From: Imbricaverruca yamaguchii
Lineage: Eukaryota; Arthropoda; Thecostraca; Neoverrucidae
Direction: 5' to 3'
DNA length: 64,000 nucleotides
Assembly: GCA_034440575.1 (NCBI GenBank)
Contig: JAOTOL010001661.1
Span: forward strand, 186,001 to 250,000
The translations under genes were made by a program, and so were the position numbers. A model generated the notes under the pieces. The model was given only the letters and a program-made list of their open reading frames with translations. It did not search any database and was not told where the DNA came from. Below are positions 1 through 10,102 of this stretch, piece by piece (position 1 is the first letter of the stretch; each line of letters begins with the position of its first letter).

Positions 1-666
1 TACTCGTCATCTAGACAAAGGTTGTTCTTCAGCCGTGTAACAAAAATAGTTAACCTATGCGCATGCTATCACATTGTAGTCATACATGATAGGTACCGGC
101 TTTATCCTTGTCCACTTAGCGATGAGTTGCATAAGCTACCATTCAGGATGTGCACATTCTTGTACATTGTCCTGCAAGGTCTGGAGCAATACACCAATTT
201 CTTAACACCCGACAAATCACACCTCTGCATTGCTATCGATCGATCATTTGGTTATTTTAAATGGCCATACGTTGTTTATTTGTGCTTGCTATTCACTTTT
301 TAAACTTTCATTTGGTTATTTACCTGATCTCTACAATCATCTGATTTTTTTAACGAGTCACACTCAGGAAATTCAGGAGCGGATCCAGGAATTATCATCA
401 GGGGGCATGATTTCTCGGAAAGTCGCTCTCGGAGTATGCCGGCGCAGGAGGCACATGCTCCCTCCCTCTGCATCCGCCCCTGGGGATCCTGATGTAGCGG
501 CTGCGTCTGTGATTAGCATAGGGCTGTCGTCACATTACCTACTTTTCTCGTCCAGCCGTGCGGCTCGCCGGGCAGGTGTTTTTATCGCTTTGCTTCGGCC
601 ATTGTGTTGCGCGGCTGCGACGCACTACAAACCGTGCTGCCTGCGGTGCTGTCCCCGGCGCCTGTG
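1..666. other. No gene recognised (window edge)
   Basis: AT-rich DNA to about 360, then GC-rich DNA that grades into the first minisatellite. I looked for the protease His exon (a TAAHC-like motif) and did not find it. The 145-codon frame at 230-667 has no recognisable domain. Confidence 0.5.
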
Positions 667-1351
667 ACCCACCTCAGATGACAGCCACCCTGCGGTGCTG
701 TCCCCGGCGCCTGTGACCCACCTCAGATGACAGCCACCCTGCGGTACTGACCCCGGCGCCTGTGACCCGCCTCAGATGACGGGCACCACAGCCACCCTGC
801 GGCACTGACCCCGGCGCCTGTGACCCACCTCAGATGACAGCCACCACAGCCACCCTGTGGTACTGACCCCGGCGCCTGTGACCCACCTCAGATGACAGCC
901 ACCACAGCCGCCCTGTGGTACTGACCCCGGCGCCTGTGACCCACCTCAGATGACGGGCACCACAGCCACCCTGTGGTACTGACCCCAGCGCCTGTGACCC
1001 ACCACAGATGACGGGCACCACAGCCACCCTGTGGTACTGACCCCAGCGCCTGTGACCCACCTCAGATGACGGGCACCACAGCCACCCTGTGGTACTGACC
1101 TCGGCGCCTGTGACCCACCTCAGATGACAGCCACCACAGCCACCCTGTGGTACTGACCCCGGCGCCTGTGACCCACCTCAGATGACGGGCACCACAGCCA
1201 CCCTGTGGTACTGACCCCCGGCGCCTGTGACCCACCTCAGATGACAGGCACCACAGCCACCCTGTGGTACTGACCCGGCGCCTGTACCCACCTCAGATGA
1301 CAGCCACCACAGCCCCACTGAGCCACCCACCTCAGATGACGGGCACCACAG
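667..1351. repeat. 58-bp minisatellite containing repeated protease acceptor
   Basis: About 11 tandem units of ~58 bp. Each unit holds CACCTCAGATGAC and CACCACAGCCACCCTG; the latter is the same string that spans the proposed acceptor and first bases of protease exon S1 (1347-1360). Units differ by GGGC/AGCC and C/T variants. Confidence 0.93.
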
Positions 1352-1585
1352 CCACCCTGCGGTACGGGGTCTCGGATATCTCCGGTCCTGGCGTGCTGAC
1401 TACGGTGGCCCAGAGCGTCATACTTCACCCGGACTTCAGCACGGACGCGGCTGGCGCGCTGCTCAACGACGTGGCCCTGCTGCGACTCGCCTCTCCGCTG
1501 GCGTTCTCCACCAACGTGCGGCCCATCTGCCTGCCGTCGTTCTCCGACCGCAGGCACGCCTACCAGGGCACCGCCGAGATCACAG
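1352..1585 (+). CDS. Protease exon S1 (catalytic Asp exon)
   Basis: The open frame contains VILHPDF, NDVALLRL and VRPICLPS, the hallmark region around the catalytic Asp of S1A proteases. The donor is ACAG/GTGAGG at 1585/1586 and leaves a phase-1 G that completes Gly of the next exon's GWG motif. The start is the least certain edge. I chose the CACAG at 1347-1351, where homology becomes plausible, but the same acceptor-like string recurs in the minisatellite just upstream. The exon's last ~30 bp and its donor are duplicated 107 bp downstream. Confidence 0.82.
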
Positions 1586-4500
1586 GTGAGGCGCGAGACT
1601 GTGCTGGAGATGATGACGGTGCGGTGTAGGTCACTGGTGAGGCATGAATGTGTGGCGAAGGTACGCCTACCAGGGCACCGCCGAGATCACAGGTGAGGCG
1701 CGAGACTGTGCTGGAGATGATGACGGTGCGGTGCAGATCACTGGTGATTCACGGTGGTGTGGCGAAGATCATAGGCGAGGAACAGAGCTATGCTCAGTGT
1801 TGTTTATTCGAATAAACATCCAAGGGCAACGCCTAGTTACGGACGGCCCTGCAACACACATATGTCTTTTATGATGAAGATCACAAGTGAGAAATGAGTG
1901 TGTAGCGGTGATCACGGGCATGAGGGTCTGGCAAAAATCATGGACACAAGGAAATGACAAAGGTCATAGGCGAAACATAAGGAAATGACAAAGATCATAG
2001 ACAAGGCATGAAGATCGGAAGTGGATCACACGTGAGACCGAATAATATGAGGAAACTTCAATGGCGGATATGACTGCGAAGCAGGACTTCGCTGCGATTC
2101 CAAATGCAACTGCACGAACTATGACTGAATTTATTTCAGCAAGTTCGCTGTTCAGAGTGGATTGATAAATCACTCACTGATTACTTGCTGCCATCGTGTG
2201 TTGGTGACATCAAATAATGATCTGCATTGGCCGACATGACATGCATGTGTCGCGTACGCCTGATCAGTGATGTATCGTCTGATCAGTGATGTATCACCTG
2301 ATCAGTGATGTATCGTCTGATCAGGTGATGTATCGCCTGATCAGTGATGTATCGCCTGATCAGTGATGTATCGTCTGATCAGTGATGTATCGCCTGATCA
2401 GTGATATGTCGCCTGATCAGTGATGTATCGTCTGATCAGTGATGTATCATCTGATCAGTGATGTATCACCTGATCAGTGATGTATCGTCTGATCAGTGAT
2501 GTATCGCCTGATCAGTGATGTATCGCCTGATCAGTGATGTATCGCCTGATCAATGATGTATCGCCTGATCAGTGATGTATCGCCTGATCAATGATGTATC
2601 GCCTGACTGGTGATGTATCGCCTGATCAATGATGTATCGCCTGATCGGTGATGTATCGCCTGATCAGTGATCAGGTGTCGCGTGCGCCTGATCAATGATG
2701 TATCGCTTGATCAGTGGTGATGTATCGCCTGATCAATGCTGCATCACCTGACAATAATGCATCGCCCGATCAGTGATCAGGTGTCATGTACGCCTGAGCA
2801 GTGGGGCAATAAGCGACGGCGACATGCAGAAATTGTCCCCATCGATGGAAAAGCAAAGCAAAAGCTGTGGCAAAGCGTGCAAACTGGTAGCGCTGTAGCG
2901 TAGGCATTATATTCTATGTAATGTGTACATAGGTGAGGGCTGGAGTGGTCGTTTTAGCAATATATGCATTTCCCAAGCATCACCTATTGTCAGGTTACGA
3001 AATTGGGAGCTGAAGATTTTGGAAAGATGTTTCTGTATCACATCAGTTTTTGTTGGAACAAAACTTGCATACTTTAACCGTGATGCACTGAGGCTATTGA
3101 AGCCTGAGTGGGATCTGACCTTGCGGCGTTACCTGGCCTCACCTTATGAATTTCGAACATCAATTAGATGCACACATTCTGCTCGAGTGGTTCTATTCAA
3201 TGGACCCGAGACATATTTTCGCATGATTTATCAAGGCACATGTTATGCCACTGTGCTCAACTTCCATGACCTTGAAGTATGTCAACATGGTAGAAAATAG
3301 CCAGACAAGCTGTGTTATTAGCTCCAGGGTATATTGGCTTCCCAGTCACATATTCCCTTGTGGCTTTGACATCCATAGATGGGAAGCTGTTTTTTAAGCC
3401 CGACCAATCCTACTCTACATTGGTACTTTTTACTACATTCATGTTGAATACATTCAACTATGTTGTCCTTGAGAAACAATGTTAATAGAAAGCAAACGAT
3501 ATCTGTTTTTAAGCATTCTCATGAATTTAAGCTGGCGTCCTTATACTGACGGAATGTGATTTCTGATAGCCACATCATTGCTCAAAATACAAATGTAAGG
3601 TTTGTTGTGGGCTCTCCATGATCAGAGTTTTATAACGGCATTTTATCCTAGCGTACGTAGATCGAAAGGCAGTGAGAGGGGCTTTCAAGAACCCCCTACT
3701 TAGCCCCAGGGAAGTGGATTTTTCGTCTAACCCGGCGAGAATTCATATACAGTCATGTAGAAAAGCATCCCTGAATGTTTCAGGGTCTATATCTAACCAA
3801 TGGGAAAACATTGAAATGCATACAAAATGTATTCCCTCGAAATGCATGCAATGGTCCACCAATACATCCGTCGTGCAGCCTCCTGCAGTCATTCAACACA
3901 TGATCAATTATTCAATCTGGATTATGGAAATTGAAACAGCTTTTTATACTCGAGCTAGGACAGTTTCAGTGTCAGCTGCTCTGCGAGATAGCACGCATGC
4001 CGACCCGTAAGCGGGTCAATAGAAAGTCTCCGTCTACCCCTGCAGGTGGTGGGTGACCTCTTGACACCTATTCCAGACAGCGTTTATTACGAAGACAGTT
4101 ACGGGAGAATTACGCGTGTGTCGTTTTGCCAGGTCGTACATCATGCATAGCCCCACCACATCGTCCCAGATGTGGGGACGGATACTGACGAAGTTGCAGT
4201 CCGTGCTTCTGGCGTTTTGTTCCCCTGACCCCGGCCCAGTACAAAATAAGCATGCGCTGGGCAGTGTGGGAACACCGGGAGAGAACACGTGGTCATGATT
4301 CACGTCACTTGGCAGCATTTCCGGCCTCACGGGGGCAGCACAGTTTGCAATAACCTCTATGCAAACTCAGCGTCACGCCTCGCAGTTTCTCTTCTTGAAG
4401 TCTATCACACCATGGACATCTGATGACTGCGGCCTGCGTGTGCCTGCATCTCAAGTAATCCTGATGTATGCTATGCAACCAAACTAAAAACTTCCCATGA

Positions 4501-7500
4501 GTCACCGGAAGTTCTTAAGATGCCATTTCTGGCGCCTGACCGCGAGAACAATACTACTCTCTCGCATTGAATACTAAGCTTCTTGGTGCGGACGTTTTTC
4601 TTCGGAAGAGTGAAGGACGGAAGACGAGAGAGATCGGGTCTGCTGGTGGAAAAAAATGCCGATGGAAAAAGAGAGGGAGGAATGGAGGGAAAGAGAGAGA
4701 GGGACAGTAGATGGACACACAGATACAGAGAGAAATCGAGAGACAGAGAGATAGAGGGAGCACCCATGTTCCAGGGTTGGAACATGGGAATTCCAAGAAC
4801 CAGAACATGTACTCATATTCCAGGAGGGAGTTACACCATGTGTCTGTGGATTTCGCACTGCTAATGCGTAGGATTCATATATGTATATATGGATAGTGGA
4901 CGACAGGATTATGTTCCGAGATGGCTAAAGGTCCGATGGTCATACCATGGATGCACTTTTATGGGAAGTAATACATGTAATTGTTGTAGAATGGTGTGGA
5001 AACCCTTAATCGTATGCTTTCAGGGATGTTCGTCTTACAGAAAATTCAGCCACATTGTTGAGCTGGAAATGAGGTTGAAATTTTAAAGTTACTAATGGAC
5101 TACTGATGGAATGGAATAATGTGCATGCCTGGCATTATCGGCAGAGGCGTTTTGTTCCCACTCCCATTGAGCGGTTGGCTGCCGTGCTTTCCTACACATT
5201 GCCTACACTCGCTGATGTTCGGCTTCCACTGGACTGAAGACTACAGGCTGTACACGGCACATTTTTTACCAGCACTCGGCGTCCGCTCGCCCATGCATTC
5301 CATAAGTCAAATCCGCGACGGCTCGCGCTCTATAGGCCTGACCTGCTGGCACTGCTCGAGGGTGGGATTGCCGACGACCTGCCGGGCAACGGTGTACCCT
5401 GCTGGTCTGACCTGCTGACGAGCCGACCCCCGCAGGCGTCAGCCTGACCTGCCGCGTCGTGCCGCAGGCTGGGGAAGTCTGGGCAACCTGCAGCCGATCA
5501 CGCCCGTTCTGCAGGAGGCCACCGCCCAGATGCTGACGTTCTCCGAGTGCAAGAGCCGCACCTTCGACTCGGTCACGCACGAGCAGCTCTGCTCGGACCC
5601 CGTCACCGGCATGAGCGTCTGCCCGGTGAGTCGACGCGTGTGGCGGGCGCGGGCAGTTGGGCAGTGCGCAGGAGTGCACGCGGACACTGCACGCGGAGAC
5701 TGCACGCGGAGACTGCACGCGGAGACTGCACGCGGAGACCCCACGCGCCGCAGCACGTCGCACCGCAGAACGGCACGCTCTGCAATAAATACCACAAAAT
5801 AGCCATTGCAAACAATTGGAGAATTGCGGTGAGATGACTACTGGAACGGCACGTGGGGATGAATACAAATAAGTTTCTTAGTGGTCAATTATGAACGTCT
5901 TTTATCAGCATGCAGCTTGAATCGATAAAAACTGTTAGGCCTGCAATAAACGTATGTATTTGGACAGACAAGCGTAGATATGGGACGCTTCTTAGGTCAT
6001 ATACATATAGATCTATATATGTTTATATGCTGCCATTATAACTGGCAGTACGCATTGCGTTTGCATTGCGTGTGTTGTCTATTGATGCTAATCTGTGAAC
6101 GATTAGTAGCACATCTGCCAACGATCAGTAGCACACCCAGCACATGGGAGGCTAATGAGACTATAGCCCCTCCAAACGTGTCTGAAGGGTCCCACCTTGC
6201 GTGCCAAAGGCGCGCCGAAATTGATCTTCTTCACGGACCGGAGACCCGCAACAGTTCGTGCCCTGGGACGCAGAGCGCGGTACCCAAACGCGCTCATTTT
6301 TTATAGGAAGATTTATGTCTAGAGGACGACATGCGCAACCAAATCTTCCAAATTTATATTGTTTTAACGTTCAATTTCGGTTGGCGGTTAGTGAATATCC
6401 GGCTACAGTTATACAGTACAGCACACCATATGCAGTTACTTAACCAGTATTGGGACTACGTAATTTTTTACGCATTTTTTTTTTCTAGTTGTGGTGGGGG
6501 TGAGTTCGTTTGTTGATAGTCTGTGGTTATTTTAGGCCGCAACGTCAAAACTAGTGTGCATTCTTATCTTAAGGCACTTCCAAATAGCTATTGCAGCACA
6601 ACTGAGCAATTTTTGTTCGTGAGGCCATTATGATTTGATTTGACAACTGACCTGATCCAAGCTGGGGCTATGCATCCGAAAGTGTCGTATGATGCGTTAT
6701 CCGAATTGGAAGGCAAAAAGAAGCGCATATGACTAGGGGCATTTATGATAGAAAAGCTTGCTGTGTGCTACAGTGAAATTGGCAAGCTTTAGGCTTTTGC
6801 GGAAAGCAAATATTGACGTGACTTAGGTCAGCCAAAGCATCAACATCGGATAACTACCGCGAATGTAATCATAATCAGCCCGGTCGACTTTGCCGGGGCT
6901 CGCTACCGTGCTCGTCTTAAAAACGCTGGAGTTTCGTATCATTCATCCCTGCAATGCTGAAAGCGCCACTAAAATATGCAGATGGCAGTACATTTTGACA
7001 CCACTTAACTATTATCCTAGCAACTTTGTCAAGACACGTGGTATGGGAGTGTGGGATCAAACGCTTTGGATCATCGACTGACGTGCAGAAGCTGAAGCAT
7101 GCATACCGTGGCGCTCAGATGACTACTTACGTTCTTCTGACACCCCACAAGTACGGACGAAGAGTATTTCATGTGGAGATGCTTTGTGCACATCAAAACA
7201 ATACTATATTGTAAAGTGTATATTGTATATTGTATATATTGTGAACGTATGCATGTTGGTGGCACGGTGGTTTATGCTTACATGCTTGCATGCTATGCTT
7301 CGATGTAGTTAATAATATTCGCTATACGATTTCATGTCACAAAATGTTTGTTGACCGACCGCTGAAAAAAACAAACAGTATAATTCCCCCATATATTTGC
7401 TAGTCAGGAACTTCATTATTGTTTCATCATGTATACAGCCTCCGCCATAGTCAGAGGAGATTTCCTCCATGGGAATTTCCTCAATAATTTGCATAGTAGA

Positions 7501-8870
7501 TATAAACAGCATCACAAAATGCATGCAGTACTGCTTTTGTATCATGACATCAAACACAGACTAATAGTGCATGTGCTTAGTTGGAAAATAAGGATGTCTT
7601 GGGCTGTATTATCCCCTTTCCTCACGACTCAAATTGAAGCACTTGTGTATATTTGTTCGTTAAGCATAGCATAATGAGCAGGGCTCTTATGCTATGTCGA
7701 AATGTGCATGGAATTCCAATGAGCTGCATGCTTTGTCGTCTAAATACTTATCTTAGAGTACATCGTCATCTAATTCAACCATCCCTGGCCCCTCGTAAGC
7801 ATGCACCGTCAAAACTCGGATAGTTACAGTAACAAGTCCTAGGGTCCCAGGTAGATATGGGGCATAGCGGGGAAGGAGGTTGGTCTGGTGTGGGAAGCCT
7901 TGCTATGAACCCTGTGCCAAGCCAAGAAAGCATCGACCTGGAAAAGTTGCTCTGGCTTTACAGTCTGCATGGATGGTGAACTGAGCTCATGCAACGAGCC
8001 TCGTACTCCGAGCCAAAAATGACGATGCGACGTTTCCGGCAGGGCGACTCTGGTTCACCGCTGAAGAGGGCCGACTACGATGGTCGGTACACACAGGTGA
8101 GCCACGTCTCCTCCGTGCTGTAGCTCACGTACGTCACGGCACTGTGTTGGCGTGTGAGGGTAAAATGTCCGCTCCACGTCTGATGCTGCCACCCATGCAG
8201 GACGACGTGATGAAGTGTCTGTGTAGCTGCAGGTTAGAAAGATTGTTTGTGACCAGAGACGCAGCGAAGGAGGCTCCCCTGTCCCCTTCCTTTGGTAGCC
8301 AAAAATACACAAGATCAGACGATAAATATTGAGATTTGTATAGCGCAAAACCAGATAAAATTCCGCTCGCGAAACGCACCGAAAGTGTTGCCGTGTTCGT
8401 AACATTATTTGGTCGCTTCCCCTTAAGAAAATACTGGTTGCGCCACTGTTTGTGACATAAGTCAGGAAGCAAACGCAATATAGAATGATGAGATAATACC
8501 ATCTATGCATCAGTGACGTCATAAACGAGCCCAAAAATGAAGAGCATTTTGCTTCGATCCCACAGTGATTCCGTTTTGCTCCTGATTGTATGACCGTAGT
8601 GCATCACGGAAAGAAAGGGTTCCGCCTCAGATGCACGGGCACTGAAGGAGACGCCAGTGTCTTCGTCGCACATCCAATTGACGTATTCACTCGTGGGCTG
8701 TGCACGGACAGGGTGGTGATAGCGCCTTTCGTGTCGGTGTGCCGCAGATCGGCATCGTCAGCTACGGTGGCGCCTCCTGTGAGGCGGACGGTCCGTTCGC
8801 CGTCTACACCAGAGTCGACCAGTTCCTCGAGTGGATCCGGGACAACTCTGACGTCACCATCTTGCCGTGA
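1352..8870 (+). CDS. S1A serine protease, chymotrypsin-like, 3' part of gene (4 exons)
   Basis: Four exons at 1352-1585, 5468-5625, 8043-8096 and 8748-8870 join in phase (1, 0, 0) and end at TGA 8868. Together they encode the C-terminal two thirds of a trypsin/chymotrypsin-fold domain. Visible motifs are NDVALL with the catalytic Asp, VRPICLPS, ITGWGS, GDSGSPL with the catalytic Ser, VSYGG and VYTRV. Counting back from the catalytic Ser, position 189 is Ser, as in chymotrypsins, so cleavage after large hydrophobic residues is inferred. The His-containing exon and the signal peptide were not found and are assumed to lie upstream of the window. Such enzymes are secreted and serve digestion or haemolymph proteolytic cascades; which applies here cannot be told without the N-terminus. 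Confidence 0.88.
1553..1790 (+). repeat. 107-bp duplication of exon S1 end plus donor
   Basis: Bases 1553-1626 recur almost unchanged at 1660-1733, including CACCGCCGAGATCACAG and GTGAGG. A third, decayed partial copy follows to about 1790. The second donor is at 1692/1693. Confidence 0.95.
1791..2258. other. Protease intron 1, unremarkable part
   Basis: Degenerate GATCA-rich words linked to the neighbouring arrays, otherwise no recognisable element. Confidence 0.5.
2259..2790. repeat. 19-bp minisatellite (GATCAG / TGATGTATCG)
   Basis: About 27 units of TGATGTATCGCCTGATCAG with point variants and a few longer spacers, inside protease intron 1. Each unit contains the palindrome CTGATCAG. Confidence 0.95.
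2791..5467. other. Rest of protease intron 1
   Basis: Mixed sequence with an unrecognised 125-codon frame at 2923-3300, a purine-rich GAGA tract at 4660-4760, and a perfect hairpin at 4763-4788. No gene is supported. Confidence 0.5.
4763..4788. repeat. Perfect 11-bp inverted repeat
   Basis: CCCATGTTCCA at 4763-4773 pairs with TGGAACATGGG at 4778-4788 across a 4-nt loop. Intronic; function unknown. Confidence 0.8.
5468..5625 (+). CDS. Protease exon S2 (GWG to pre-GDSG segment)
   Basis: The acceptor is TGCCGCAG at 5460-5467 and the donor CCG/GTGAGT at 5625/5626. The 158 nt encode 52 full residues, beginning with W-G-S after a split Gly and ending M-S-V-C-P. The Cys pairs expected for the 168-182 and 191-220 disulfides are visible as C-K-S-R, L-C-S-D and V-C-P. 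The Ser three residues before the last Pro (two before Cys191) is position 189 of the specificity pocket. Phase is 0 at the 3' end, matching exon S3. Confidence 0.9.
5626..8042. other. Protease intron 2
   Basis: It begins with a small 13-bp array, then mostly AT-rich DNA with no recognised coding. AATAAA strings at 5783 and 5945 are intronic if the gene model holds, but could serve early polyadenylation. Confidence 0.45.
5688..5745. repeat. 13-bp minisatellite (GCACGCGGAGACT)
   Basis: About four to five units just inside protease intron 2. Confidence 0.9.
8043..8096 (+). CDS. Protease exon S3 (catalytic Ser, 54-nt exon)
   Basis: This short 18-codon exon carries G-D-S-G-S-P-L, the catalytic serine motif, at its very start. 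The acceptor is CCGGCAG at 8036-8042 and the donor ACACAG/GTGAGC at 8096/8097. It is phase 0 on both sides. The intron upstream (5626-8042) separates Cys191/Pro192 from the GDSG motif, and the downstream intron holds a hAT-type MITE. Confidence 0.9.
8246..8456. mobile_element. hAT-type MITE in protease intron 3
   Basis: The 195-bp body 8254-8448 is flanked by perfect 8-bp duplications TTTGTGAC (8246-8253 and 8449-8456). Ends are CAGAGACGCAGC and, inverted, CAGTGGCGCAAC, which share the CAG-G-CGCA pattern. An 8-bp duplication with CAG-starting ends is typical of the hAT superfamily. No transposase is present. Confidence 0.82.
8748..8870 (+). CDS. Protease exon S4 (C-terminal exon and stop)
   Basis: The acceptor is GTGCCGCAG at 8739-8747. 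The 123 nt encode 40 residues and TGA. The motifs I-G-I-V-S-Y-G-G, F-A-V-Y-T-R-V and W-I-R-D-N are the usual C-terminal end of an S1A domain. The tail is short (about 10 residues after WIRDN). No AATAAA was found close downstream; an AT-rich run lies at 8966-9012. Confidence 0.9.
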   Translation: MGIVSYGGASCEADGPFAVYTRVDQFLEWIRDNSDVTILP

Positions 8871-9971
8871 CACTTCCTCGGCTGCACAGCGGTCGCGAGT
8901 CCTCCCCCGGCGCCGATGTCTTATCCACTCGTGACGACTCTGCCCCGTATCGTATTCATATATTCAATCATATTCTGCTCCCATATTATTTATTTTTTAT
9001 TTTTTTAAAAGAAGAAATTTTGTCCGAACTTCTTGCTGGGGTGGCTTTATGAACCCGAGTTCTACTGTTAAGCAGAGCGTATTGCGTGAACCCTGGCCCC
9101 ACCACCCAATCAATGAATTCCAGTGCAACGGCAGAATTTTGACCGTGAGTTTAACGTGTAGTCAGTGCACCGACACGGCCGCCCGGTAGCTCATCCCCGG
9201 CCTTATCGGGCCAGCTGCCAGCTGAACCCTCCAGCCGGGGGCTAAGCGCGAGCGCGTGAAGCGACTCGGACCCTGTGTCGCCAGGACAGAGAAGACCGGT
9301 GCAGGCTAGCGCTCTAACCGACTGAGCTCCCGGGACGGCTATATTCATGCAGGGCGTTGCCATGCGGGACACTCCATGTTCGGGGACAACAGCCCCCGCA
9401 ACAGGCTCTGTGTAAACTTCACCTATGCTGAACTTAGCATACTGGTGAGAGAAAGGTGTGGTTTAAGATAATATTGGATAATATTGTGGCCAGTGTAATT
9501 TAAGATTTCGTCTCTTAAAAGACGCCTCTTTATCTGGCGTCTTGATTCCTTCCCATGCTGTGTAGTGCGATGCAAGACTATTATTATATTTATGCGTTTT
9601 TTGCAAGTACACGTACTCAGCTAGTGGCTATTCAGGTACAGGAGGGAATTTAATTTGACCGAACAGCAAGGATTTTCGGGGCTGGCGAAATTGCTGTCTA
9701 GAGCACTGTATAGCCAGTCGACGTCGGCTCAGTAGTCCGCGACTGATTAATGCAATGTATGACAATCGCTCCGCGACCTGCATTACCAATCAGGCGACAC
9801 CCACACATCGAGCTTGCAGCGAAGTAGGAGCTTCGTGCAGAAGCTGGCAGTGAGGCGAGGCTTCATCCATGTCCGTGATGTGACCCCACTCAGTGATATC
9901 CTCCATGTTTGGCAACGAACTTAGCTCTGGTTTGAGATGTCGCCAAGATGTCACTGGTGATAGTCAGAACT
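8871..9971. other. Intergenic after the protease
   Basis: AT-rich start, a tRNA-like SINE fragment near 9165-9345, then no recognised feature. Confidence 0.45.
9165..9345 (-). mobile_element. tRNA-like SINE fragment
   Basis: On the minus strand GAGCTCAGTCGGTTAGAGCG matches a tRNA A box and GGGTCCGAGTCGC resembles a B box. Spacing is too long for a tRNA and no clover leaf forms, so a SINE remnant is more likely than a tRNA gene. Confidence 0.5.
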
Positions 9972-10102
9972 GTTGTTACCTCGTTACGTTGCTAATTTGT
10001 TGCATTGTTATGTTGTTATGTTGTTAGTTGCTACGTTGTTTCGTTGCTATGTTGTTATGTTGTTATGTTGTTGCGTTGCTATGTTGTTGCGTTGTTACGA
10101 TC
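9972..10102. repeat. TTG/TAC-rich microsatellite
   Basis: Irregular repeats of ATGTTGTT, GCTACGTTGTT and similar, unit 8-9 bp. Confidence 0.85.

Noticed and set aside
2259..2790. CRISPR-like spacing of short repeats
   Set aside because: Repeats are contiguous with no unique spacers, and the DNA is eukaryotic. The same holds for the arrays at 48030 and 63160.
5266..5868. 200-codon minus-strand frame
   Set aside because: Antisense shadow of protease exon S2 and its GC-rich flank.
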